Assembly (NCBI GenBank): GCA_011524785.1
Contig: WTJQ01000036.1
Coordinates: 1-5,479, forward strand
Length of the DNA stretch: 5,479 nt
Direction: 5' to 3'
From: Planctomycetota bacterium
Lineage (GTDB): Bacteria > Planctomycetota > UBA1135 > GCA-002686595
This document shows positions 1-5,479 of the stretch, piece by piece. Below the pieces are notes generated by a model. It ran no database searches, was not told where the DNA came from, and saw nothing but the letters and a program-made list of their open reading frames with translations. Numbering within the stretch: the first letter of the stretch is position 1; every line of letters begins with the position of its first letter. Made by a program: the position numbers and the translations under genes.

Positions 1-11
1 TCGACCCTCGC

Positions 12-30
12 GAGCTCCAGGGCGGAGCTC
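12..30. repeat. Inverted repeat with 7-bp arms downstream of rhaI
   Basis: GAGCTCC (12-18) and GGAGCTC (24-30) are perfect inverted arms around a five-base loop. In the rhaI transcript this hairpin would follow the palindrome at 45-58 by 14 bases. No T-tract is seen on the minus strand before the edge. The pair may mark the end of the rha unit, but the flank is too short to tell. Confidence 0.4.
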
Positions 31-44
31 AGGGTGCACGGCCC

Positions 45-58
45 GGGACACGTGTCCC
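45..58. repeat. Perfect 14-bp palindrome downstream of rhaI
   Basis: GGGACACGTGTCCC reads identically on both strands, with CACGTG at its centre. It lies 46 bases beyond the rhaI stop in the direction of transcription. No T-run follows on the minus strand, so it is not a standard intrinsic terminator. It could be a 3' stabilising stem or an operator for a gene beyond the left edge. Confidence 0.5.
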
Positions 59-104
59 AGGGCAGCCAGAGGCGCTGCGGGAGAGGAGGCTGCATGGCGC
101 GGGC

Positions 105-1391
105 TCAGACGATGCCGCCCCCCCCTCCTGAGGCCGGAGCCGGACGCTCGGCCGCGATCCGCGCGCGATAGCCGGAGGTCCGGTAGGTGGAGAGCGGGTC
201 GAGCGCACCGCCCTGCTCCTGGCGAACGGACGCCAGCAGCGCGTCCACATCGGTCCGGAAGGCCTGCCGCAGGACCTCGGCGGCAACGAGCGCGTCGTTG
301 CTCTGCTGCGCGGCCTCGAGGGCCGCGTGGTCCACCAGGAGCGCCTGCGCGAACGCTCGCTGGAGGGCCACGGCGCTCAGCATCAGGCTCTCGAGCGGAT
401 CGGTCACGTTGTGCGACTGATCCATCATCGTGGCCAGGTCGGTGGGCAGCGCGCCGCGCCGCTCGGCCTGGACGAGCTCGTGGCAGACCAGGAACAGCTG
501 GAAGGGCTGGATGCTGCCCGCGTCGAGGTCGTCGTCCCCGTACTTGCTGTCGTTGAAGTGGAAGCCGCCGAGCTTCCCGGCGTGCACGAGGCGCGCGACG
601 ATCTGCTCGATGTTCACCGTCGGCGCGTGGTGACCGAGGTCCACGAGACAGCGCGCGCGCGGCCCCAGGTGCTGGGCCGCGAGCAGGCTCGAGCCCCAGT
701 CGGAGACGACGGTCGAGTAGAAGGCCGGCTCGTAGAGCTTGTGCTCGAGCAGCGCCATCCAGCCCTCCGGCAGCCCGGCGACGATCGCCTCCATGCTCTC
801 GAGGTAGCGCTCGAAGGACCGGCTCAGGTCCTGCTGGCCGGGGAAGTTGGTGCCGTCCGCGATCCAGACGGTGAGTGCGCGAGAGCCGAGGGCCACGCCG
901 GCCTCGACGCAGGCCAGGTTGTGCTCGATCGCGGCGCGGCGCACGGCGGCGTCGGTGTGGGTGAGGCTGCCGAACTTGTAGGAGAGGGAGGCGCCGGGCT
1001 GGTCCTGGAAGGTGTTCGAGTTGACCGCGTCGAAGCCGAGGCCGAGGGCTTCCCCCTCCTCCCGCAGCCCAGCGAGATCGTCCGTATGGTCCCAGGGGAA
1101 GTGCAGGGAGACCCGCGGCGTGCACCGCACCAGCTGCTGGATCACGGCGCAGTCGGCGAGCTTCTCGTGGACCGAGCGCGGCTCGCCCGCCTGGGGGAAG
1201 CGCGCGAAGCGCGTGCCCCCGGTCCCCACCCCCCAGGACGGGATCGCGACCTCGAACCGCGCCAGGCGCTGGCGCACGACGTCCAGGTCCAGGCCGCGGC
1301 GCTCGCACTGCCGACGCAGGTGGTCGAGCCCCTCCAGGACGTGGGCCTCGTCGTGGGTGTTCTGGCCGTCGATGTGGTCAGGGTCGATCAT
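105..1391 (-). CDS. rhaI: L-rhamnose isomerase, Pseudomonas stutzeri / Rhizobium RhaI type
   Basis: Cytoplasmic metal-dependent aldose-ketose isomerase that converts L-rhamnose to L-rhamnulose, the first step of the pathway. The 428-residue product is close to the roughly 430 residues of the P. stutzeri enzyme. Its metal sites are intact: E216 (in LLEHK), D251 and H254 (in DLGHH), H278 (in FHFNDSKYGDDD), D286, D288 and D324 (in TMMDQSHN). These fall at a constant offset of -3 from the P. stutzeri ligands as I remember them (E219, D254, H257, H281, D289, D291, D327). The start ATG at 1391 was chosen because it overlaps the rhaD stop as ATGA and begins MIDPDHI. The open frame runs 67 codons further upstream, but that part lies inside rhaD and reads as arginine-rich shadow. 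The C-terminus ends in a Gly5 tail encoded across a run of eight G. It is co-transcribed with rhaD and probably translationally coupled to it. The family also accepts other aldoses, so the substrate is inferred partly from the neighbours. Confidence 0.95.
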   Translation of the reverse strand: MIDPDHIDGQNTHDEAHVLEGLDHLRRQCERRGLDLDVVRQRLARFEVAIPSWGVGTGGTRFARFPQAGEPRSVHEKLADCAVIQQLVRCTPRVSLHFPWDHTDDLAGLREEGEALGLGFDAVNSNTFQDQPGASLSYKFGSLTHTDAAVRRAAIEHNLACVEAGVALGSRALTVWIADGTNFPGQQDLSRSFERYLESMEAIVAGLPEGWMALLEHKLYEPAFYSTVVSDWGSSLLAAQHLGPRARCLVDLGHHAPTVNIEQIVARLVHAGKLGGFHFNDSKYGDDDLDAGSIQPFQLFLVCHELVQAERRGALPTDLATMMDQSHNVTDPLESLMLSAVALQRAFAQALLVDHAALEAAQQSNDALVAAEVLRQAFRTDVDALLASVRQEQGGALDPLSTYRTSGYRARIAAERPAPASGGGGGIV

Positions 1392-3448
1392 CGGGGGAAG
1401 GCCCCCGGATTCCCGCCGTCGACGTTGATCACGTTCCCCGTGGAGCGGCTGGCAGCATCGGAGGCCAGGAAGGCGATCGCCTCGGCCACGTCGCGCGGCC
1501 GCACCGTGGTCCCCAGCAGGCTGCGCTTGCGATAGAACTCCTCGACCTCGCCGGGTTCGATGCCGTGATCGCGCGCGCGCTGCTCGCGCCACTCGCCCTC
1601 CCAGATGCTCGAGCCCTCGATCACGGCGTCGGGGTTGACGGTGTTGACGCGGATCCCGTCCGGCGCCCCCTCGACCGCCATGCAGCGAGCGAGGTGGAGA
1701 GCCGCGGCCTTCGCGCTGCTGTAGGCCGCGCTGCCCTTGGAGGTCGCGAGCGCGTTCTTGCTGCCGACGAGGACGAGGGAGCCTCCCCGCCCCTGCCGCC
1801 GCAGGAGCTCGAACGCCTCCTGCGCCACGAGGAAGGTCCCGCGAGCGAGCACCCCGAAGCTGTGGTCCCAGGCCTCGGCACTCGTGGCCTCGACGGCCGC
1901 CGCACTGGCGAACCCCGCCGAGGAGACGACCAGGTCGACGCCCCCGAACTCCTGCGCGGCCCGCGCGAACGCGCTGGCGACGGCGGAGGGATTCGCCACG
2001 TCGGCGGTCACCGCCCGCACCACGTCCCGGCCGTGCCGCTCGGTGAGCGCGCCCAGCGCCTCCACCAGGCGCTGCTCGGCCAGGTCCACGAGGACCACGG
2101 CAGCACCCCTCTCGAGGAGCAGCTCGGCCGTGGCGCGTCCGATCCCGGCCGCGGCCCCCGTCACGAGGGCGACCTGGCCCTGCAGGGGCGGAGGCGCGGG
2201 CATGCGATCCAGCTTGGCCTGCTCCAGGCGCCAGTACTCGATCCCGAACGCCTCGGCCTCGTCGAGGCCCTGGTAGCGGCCATGGCGCTCGGCCCCCCGC
2301 ATCACGCGAATGGCGTTGCGGAAGAACTCGGAGGCGATCCGCGCCTCTCGCGCGCTGGGGCCGAAGGTCAGCATCCCGAGGCGGGGAACGAGGAACACCA
2401 CCGGATCGGTGCCGCGCAGGGCCGGGTCGCCGGGCCGCGCCCAGCGCTGGTAGTAGGCCGCGTAGTCCGCGCGGTAGGCCGCGAGGCGCGCGGCCAGCTG
2501 CTCCGCGTCGTCCGCTCCGCCGTCGGCGAGGACGAGGGGCAGCCGGCGGGTCCGCAGGAAGTGGTCGGGGCAGGCCGTCCCCGCGGCAGCGAGCCTCGGC
2601 AGGTCGCGCCCGTTGACGAGGTCCAGGACCTCTGGCTCGTCACAGAGGTGCGCGATCCGCGGTGCACCCTCGAGCAGGCCGCGAAGACGCACCGCGAGTC
2701 GTGCCAGGGCCTCCCGCCGATCCGCCGCGGGCAGCGACTCGCAGCGAGGCCCCCCGTGGTCTCGGGCGGCATCCCGCCCCCCCACGAAGTTCTCGGCACG
2801 CGCGATGAGGTCGAGGGTGTTGCGCTGGCACTTGGCCGAGTCGTCGCCCCAGGAGATCAGGCCGTGGCCCGCCATCACGACGCCCCTCAGGTCGGGCGCG
2901 TTCGCCACCAGGTCGCGGATGGCCCGTGCGAGGGTGAAGCCGGGGCGCGTCCAGCCGACCCAGCCGACCTCGCCGCCGAAGGCCTCCGCCACGAGCTCCT
3001 CCCCGCGGTCGCAGCACGCCAGGGCGATGACGGCGTCGGGGTGCGTGTGGTCCACGTGCGCGAACGGCAGCAGCGCGTGCAGCGGCGTGTCGATGCTTGC
3101 GGCCCGCGCGACGTTCCCGAACGCGCAGAGGGGCAGCAGCTGAGCCAGCTCGTCGTCCTCCGCCCCGGCCTCGGCGCGAGCCTCGAGCTCCCCGTGACGC
3201 GCGAGATCGACGCAGGCGAAGCCGTCCTCACGGATCGAGCCGAGGTCCCCTCCGGACCCCTTGACCCACAGCACGAGGCGCTCCTCCCCCGTGAGGGGAT
3301 CCAGCTCGAGGGCCTTGGCCGAGGTGTTCCCTCCCCCGAAGTTGGTCACGGTGGGGTCAGCACCGAGGGCCCGGCTGCGAGCGACCAGGCCCCCAAGGGT
3401 CGTCCCGGGAGGTCCAAGGGACGCGCGCGAGAGGGAGGCGACCTTCAT
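1388..3448 (-). CDS. rhaD: Bifunctional rhamnulose-1-phosphate aldolase / lactaldehyde dehydrogenase
   Basis: Two-domain cytoplasmic enzyme of 686 residues. The N-terminal class II aldolase/adducin domain (about 1-410) cleaves L-rhamnulose-1-phosphate to dihydroxyacetone phosphate and L-lactaldehyde. It shows TNFGGGNTSAK at 35-45, WVKGSGGDLG at 61-70, and probable zinc histidines H134 and H136 (HVDHTHP) and H195 (AGHGLISWGD). The C-terminal short-chain dehydrogenase domain (about 424-686) probably oxidises L-lactaldehyde to L-lactate with NAD. It has the nucleotide motif TGAAAGIG (430-437), S563, and Y576/K580 in YSSAK, with the usual 13-residue Ser-Tyr spacing. It ends STGNVINVDGGN, typical of this family. 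The NNAG motif reads SSAG (509-512). ATG 3448 is well supported: an in-frame TAG lies four codons upstream, and a GAGG sits just before it at unusually short spacing. It is the first gene of the leftward unit, and its stop overlaps the rhaI start. Confidence 0.95.
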   Translation of the reverse strand: MKVASLSRASLGPPGTTLGGLVARSRALGADPTVTNFGGGNTSAKALELDPLTGEERLVLWVKGSGGDLGSIREDGFACVDLARHGELEARAEAGAEDDELAQLLPLCAFGNVARAASIDTPLHALLPFAHVDHTHPDAVIALACCDRGEELVAEAFGGEVGWVGWTRPGFTLARAIRDLVANAPDLRGVVMAGHGLISWGDDSAKCQRNTLDLIARAENFVGGRDAARDHGGPRCESLPAADRREALARLAVRLRGLLEGAPRIAHLCDEPEVLDLVNGRDLPRLAAAGTACPDHFLRTRRLPLVLADGGADDAEQLAARLAAYRADYAAYYQRWARPGDPALRGTDPVVFLVPRLGMLTFGPSAREARIASEFFRNAIRVMRGAERHGRYQGLDEAEAFGIEYWRLEQAKLDRMPAPPPLQGQVALVTGAAAGIGRATAELLLERGAAVVLVDLAEQRLVEALGALTERHGRDVVRAVTADVANPSAVASAFARAAQEFGGVDLVVSSAGFASAAAVEATSAEAWDHSFGVLARGTFLVAQEAFELLRRQGRGGSLVLVGSKNALATSKGSAAYSSAKAAALHLARCMAVEGAPDGIRVNTVNPDAVIEGSSIWEGEWREQRARDHGIEPGEVEEFYRKRSLLGTTVRPRDVAEAIAFLASDAASRSTGNVINVDGGNPGAFPR
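1392..1407 (-). promoter_or_regulatory. GC hairpin directly before the rhaI start codon
   Basis: The last codons of rhaD form a perfect six-pair all-GC stem, CGGGGG / CCCCCG, around a four-base loop, ending one base before the rhaI ATG at 1391. The only Shine-Dalgarno-like purine run for rhaI (GGGGG, 1402-1406) lies inside the stem. A ribosome finishing rhaD would melt it, which fits translational coupling through the ATGA overlap. The structure is read from sequence; its effect is inferred. Confidence 0.5.
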
Positions 3449-3551
3449 GACCTCACTCTAACGGTCAGAGGCGAGCACGGGCGGTCACGCTCCGCGGAAC
3501 CGCTGCCCATCACCGCTTGCGGATGATCGATCTTGCGTGCATGCTGAGCGA
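3449..3551. promoter_or_regulatory. Divergent rhaD / rhaR promoter-operator region
   Basis: This is the only spacer between the two divergent units, so it should carry both promoters and the RhaR operator. Visible elements are: CGGTCA at 3462-3467 and 3482-3487, exactly 20 bp apart on one face of the helix; an inverted pair GCGGT (3481-3485) / ACCGC (3499-3503); the palindrome TCCGCGGA (3491-3498); and CTTGCG at 3516-3521 and 3532-3537 flanking the palindrome GATCGATC (3525-3532). No convincing sigma70 -35/-10 pair is seen on either strand. TTGCGG at 3517 and a minus-strand TAGAGT near rhaD are only weak matches. The regulatory role is inferred from position, and the exact operator is not established. 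Confidence 0.6.
3450..3454 (-). promoter_or_regulatory. Ribosome binding site of rhaD, unusually close to the start
   Basis: On the minus strand the bases read GAGGT, then C, then the ATG at 3448. The GAGG core is only two bases from the start codon, shorter than the usual 5-9. There is no alternative nearby: a TAG in the same frame at 3458-3460 blocks an upstream start, and no ATG or GTG follows within the first codons. Initiation may therefore be weak or aided by other sequence. Confidence 0.45.
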
Positions 3552-4322
3552 ATGTACGAGGCCGAGCGCGAGCGAGCGATCCTGCGGGTCGTGGCGGAGC
3601 AGGACTTCGTGTCGGTCCAGGACCTCACGCAGCGCCTCGACATCTCCGAGGCGACCATCAGGCGCGATCTGAAGCGCCTGAGCGAGGGGGGGCGGATCCG
3701 GCGAGTCCGCGGCGGGGCCCAGTCCATCGAGCGACCGGTTCTGACCGGTCAGCCGCAGTTCGGGGCCGATCAGGGTCGCAACGCGGCCGCCAAGCGCGCC
3801 ATCGCCGAGCGCGCGGCGGCGCTGTGTGAGCCCGGCGACTCCATCGTCCTCGACGGCGGCACGACCGTGTTCGCCATGACCGAGTTCCTCGGGAGCATTG
3901 GACTGCGCGTGCTCACGAACTCCTTCCCGGTCGCGCATGCCCTCTCCACCAGCACGACCAACCGCGTCTCCGTCCTGGGCGGGGAGATCTATCGCGAGCA
4001 GCAGGTCATCGCGAGTCCCTATCCCCAGCCCATGGTCGCGGGGTTCAGCGCACGCAGGCTGTTCCTCTCCGCGCAGGCGGTCGGCCTGCACGGGCTCATG
4101 CAGACCGACCCGCTCCTCATCCACGGCTCCCTCGCCCTCCTCGAGCGCGCCGAGGAGGTCGTGGCCCTGGTGGACAGCTCCAAGTTCGAGCGACGCGGGG
4201 TCCACGTCTCCTGCCCCCTACAGAAGGTGGACGTCCTGATCACCGACGCAGGGATCAGCGCGGGAGCGCGGCGCATGGTCACCGAGGCCGGCGTGTCGCT
4301 GGTGATCGCCGAGGTCCGCTGA
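3552..4322 (+). CDS. rhaR: DeoR-family transcriptional regulator of rhamnose catabolism
   Basis: Probable sugar-responsive repressor of the divergent rha genes; 256 residues, normal for DeoR proteins. The N-terminal winged helix-turn-helix spans about 5-57, with ISEATIRRDL (31-40) as the recognition region and the family signature IRRVRGGA (49-56) after it. The C-terminal DeoR effector domain has LDGGTTV (100-106), LTNSFP (121-126), LGGEIYREQ (142-150), ARRLFLSAQ (167-175) and VDSSKF (207-212). These resemble Rhizobium RhaR in particular, including the 'NSFP' and 'IYREQ' stretches (from memory, not aligned). The effector is probably a phosphorylated pathway intermediate, by family analogy. 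I chose ATG 3552 because MYEAERERAIL lines up with the usual RhaR N-terminus. A GTG at 3537 in the same frame would add five residues, and neither start has a good ribosome binding site. Its stop TGA is directly followed by the kinase start. The symbol rests on family resemblance and context. Confidence 0.85.
   Translation: MYEAERERAILRVVAEQDFVSVQDLTQRLDISEATIRRDLKRLSEGGRIRRVRGGAQSIERPVLTGQPQFGADQGRNAAAKRAIAERAAALCEPGDSIVLDGGTTVFAMTEFLGSIGLRVLTNSFPVAHALSTSTTNRVSVLGGEIYREQQVIASPYPQPMVAGFSARRLFLSAQAVGLHGLMQTDPLLIHGSLALLERAEEVVALVDSSKFERRGVHVSCPLQKVDVLITDAGISAGARRMVTEAGVSLVIAEVR
3733..3752. repeat. Tandem GACCGGT repeat with 12-bp palindrome inside rhaR
   Basis: GACCGGT occurs at 3733-3739 and again at 3743-3749, exactly 10 bp (one helical turn) apart. 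The second copy forms the perfect palindrome CTGACCGGTCAG (3741-3752). Its half-site CGGTCAG is also found at 3462-3468 in the divergent promoter. It lies in codons 61-67 of rhaR, just after the DNA-binding domain. It could be an internal operator or only a coding coincidence. Confidence 0.35.
4311..4315 (+). promoter_or_regulatory. Ribosome binding site of the kinase gene, inside the rhaR 3' end
   Basis: GAGGT lies seven bases before GTG 4323, a normal Shine-Dalgarno spacing, and is contained in the last codons of rhaR. It decides the start at 4323 over the GTG at 4332, which would be 16 bases away. With the abutting stop and start, it implies coupled translation of regulator and kinase. Confidence 0.6.
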
Positions 4323-5479
4323 GTGGCAGCGGTGCGGCGCATCGCGGTCCTCGACGTCGGGAGGACCCACACCCGGGTGGCCCTCGTGGAGGCTGCCACC
4401 GGCGCGGTCCTGTCGGTGGACACGTGGAGCAGCGCAGCCTCGCTCGACGGCCCGTACCCCCACCTCGAGGTCGAGCGCACCGAGGCGCGCCTCTTCGAGT
4501 CGCTGCGCTCCCTGGTCGACAAGGACACCCCGCCGGACGCCATCGTCCCGGTCACGCACGGCGCGAGCGCGGCCCTGCTGGATGGTGAGGCACTCGCCCT
4601 CCCCGTGCTCGACTACACGGCGCCGCTCCCCAGCCTCCCGGTCCCGGCGGAGCACTTCGCGGAGACCCTCTCGCCTCCCCTGCCGGGCGCGCTGAACCTG
4701 GGCAGCCAGCTCGCCTGGCTCGAGGCGCAGCACGCCGAGGCCTTCGGCCGCGCGGACACGCTCCTCCCCTACCCGCAGTACTGGGCCTGGCGGCTGAGCG
4801 GCGCGCGCGCCGCCGAGGTCACCTCCCTCGGCTGCCACACGCACCTCTGGGACCCGCGCGGTGCGCACCCCTCTCGACTCGCGACGGAGCGAGGCTGGGA
4901 GCGCCTGCTCCCTCCCCTGGCGCGAGCGGACGCCGTGGTTGGCACGCTGCTGCCGCACGTCCAGGAGGCCACGGGGCTGCCAGCCTCCACCCAGGTCCTC
5001 GCGGGGATCCACGACTCGAACGCCGCCTGGTGGTCGCACCGGCGCGGGCGGGAGACCCCCTTCAGCGTCGTCTCCACCGGGACCTGGACGATCGTGATGG
5101 CGAGCCGCACCCCCCTGGAGCACCTGCGTGCCGACCGGGACCAGCTCGCCAACGTCGAGGTCGGCGGCGCGCCCGTCGCCACGATGCGGTTCCCCGGCGG
5201 GCTCGAGCGCGAGGCTCTGCTCCGAGGAGCCGGCGGCGTGGAGAACGCGGACGCGCCGGCCTCGATCGACGCCGACCTCCTTCCGACCCTGCGCGAGGGC
5301 ACGCTGGCGCTGCCGGCCTTCGACCCCAGCGGTGGACCCTTCCGCAGTCGTCGTGGCGAGGTCACGGGCCCGGGCTCTCGGCCACGCGGCGTCGCCGCGC
5401 TCTACGGCGCCTGGATGATCGACCTGTGCCTGGACGAGCTCGGAGCGGTCGCGGGTGACGTGATCGTCGAGGGGCCCGG
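4323..5479 (+). CDS. rhaK: FGGY-family sugar kinase, probable rhamnulokinase, 3' end cut by the window
   Basis: ATP-dependent carbohydrate kinase that most likely phosphorylates L-rhamnulose at C1, supplying the RhaD substrate. The frame stays open from GTG 4323 through 385 complete codons to the window edge; FGGY kinases are usually 450-500 residues, so about 70-110 are missing. Visible motifs are: phosphate-binding IAVLDVGRTHTR (7-18), VTHGASAALLD (77-87), LNLGSQLAW (125-133), YPQYWAWRLSG (150-160), TSLGCHTHLWD (167-177), GIHDSNA (228-234) with D231 as candidate catalytic base, and the ATP-site STGTW (251-255). The motif set is that of the alphaproteobacterial FGGY subgroup rather than E. 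coli RhaB. The GTG directly abuts the rhaR stop (TGAGTG), and a GAGGT lies seven bases upstream, so this start beats the in-frame GTG at 4332. The symbol follows Rhizobium, where RhaK has been linked to rhamnose transporter function as well as phosphorylation. The substrate is inferred from the neighbours; L-fuculose or another ketose is possible. Confidence 0.87.
   Translation, partial: MAAVRRIAVLDVGRTHTRVALVEAATGAVLSVDTWSSAASLDGPYPHLEVERTEARLFESLRSLVDKDTPPDAIVPVTHGASAALLDGEALALPVLDYTAPLPSLPVPAEHFAETLSPPLPGALNLGSQLAWLEAQHAEAFGRADTLLPYPQYWAWRLSGARAAEVTSLGCHTHLWDPRGAHPSRLATERGWERLLPPLARADAVVGTLLPHVQEATGLPASTQVLAGIHDSNAAWWSHRRGRETPFSVVSTGTWTIVMASRTPLEHLRADRDQLANVEVGGAPVATMRFPGGLEREALLRGAGGVENADAPASIDADLLPTLREGTLALPAFDPSGGPFRSRRGEVTGPGSRPRGVAALYGAWMIDLCLDELGAVAGDVIVEGP

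Noticed and set aside
1..95. Possible start of another minus-strand gene (ATG at 95, open to the left edge)
   Set aside because: Only 31 codons are visible, with no ribosome site, signal peptide or recognisable motif, and it contains the two inverted repeats. It cannot be told from chance.
3..128. Possible 3' end of a convergent plus-strand gene ending at TGA 126-128
   Set aside because: The open frame is short, its third-position GC bias is weaker than in the real genes here, and it shows no motif. Extending the sequence left would settle it.
327..1535. Long plus-strand open frame (402 codons) opposite rhaI
   Set aside because: Its translation has low-complexity Arg/Val/Glu/Ala composition, no recognisable motif and no ribosome site. 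It lies opposite a gene with intact catalytic residues. Long antisense frames are expected in high-GC coding DNA.
1392..1592. N-terminal extension of rhaI by 67 codons to an upstream ATG
   Set aside because: The extension lies entirely inside rhaD, is arginine-rich and unlike any isomerase N-terminus. ATG 1391 gives the family length and the ATGA overlap.
1565..3526. Very long plus-strand open frame (653 codons) opposite rhaD
   Set aside because: It is the antisense shadow of rhaD: biased composition, no domain signature, and it runs across the divergent promoter. The minus-strand product shows two complete enzyme domains.
3537..3551. GTG start five codons upstream for rhaR
   Set aside because: It has no better ribosome site, and the ATG at 3552 matches the RhaR N-terminal pattern M-x-E-x-E-R. 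It remains possible.
3510..4205. Minus-strand open frame (231 codons) opposite rhaR
   Set aside because: It has no family motif, while the plus strand encodes a complete DeoR regulator; it would also occupy the rhaD promoter region.
4218..5123. Minus-strand open frame (301 codons) opposite the kinase
   Set aside because: Its composition is Arg/Gly/Val-rich and featureless. The plus-strand frame from 4323 carries all FGGY motifs in order.

Overview
The window holds a compact L-rhamnose catabolic locus from a very GC-rich bacterium, judged by eye from the strong G/C bias at third codon positions and frequent CTC, GTC and GGC codons. No RNA gene, mobile element, CRISPR array or phage feature is visible. 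The genes match the rha type known from Rhizobium and other alphaproteobacteria (RhaD-RhaI with a DeoR-type RhaR), but the codon style alone does not fix the phylum.

Layout: two divergent transcription units share a promoter region at about 3449-3551. Leftward (minus strand) runs rhaD (3448 to 1388), a fused rhamnulose-1-phosphate aldolase and short-chain dehydrogenase. It is followed by rhaI (1391 to 105), an L-rhamnose isomerase of the Pseudomonas stutzeri type, and the two genes overlap through an ATGA junction. Rightward (plus strand) runs rhaR (3552-4322), a DeoR-family regulator. It is followed with no gap by an FGGY sugar kinase (4323 to beyond the right edge), most likely the rhamnulokinase. 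The leftmost 104 bases lie beyond rhaI and hold two inverted repeats but no clear gene.

Together the enzymes form a complete phosphorylative pathway: L-rhamnose to L-rhamnulose (RhaI), to L-rhamnulose-1-phosphate (kinase), to dihydroxyacetone phosphate plus L-lactaldehyde (aldolase half of RhaD), and probably on to L-lactate (dehydrogenase half of RhaD). RhaR is the likely local repressor. Compared with the Rhizobium leguminosarum arrangement, no ABC transporter or mutarotase gene lies between the regulator and the kinase, so uptake must be encoded beyond the window or elsewhere.

I see no wholly new system here. The points most worth checking are the missing transporter block, the GC hairpin placed over the rhaI start, the tight rhaR-kinase coupling, and candidate RhaR sites in the divergent promoter and inside rhaR.
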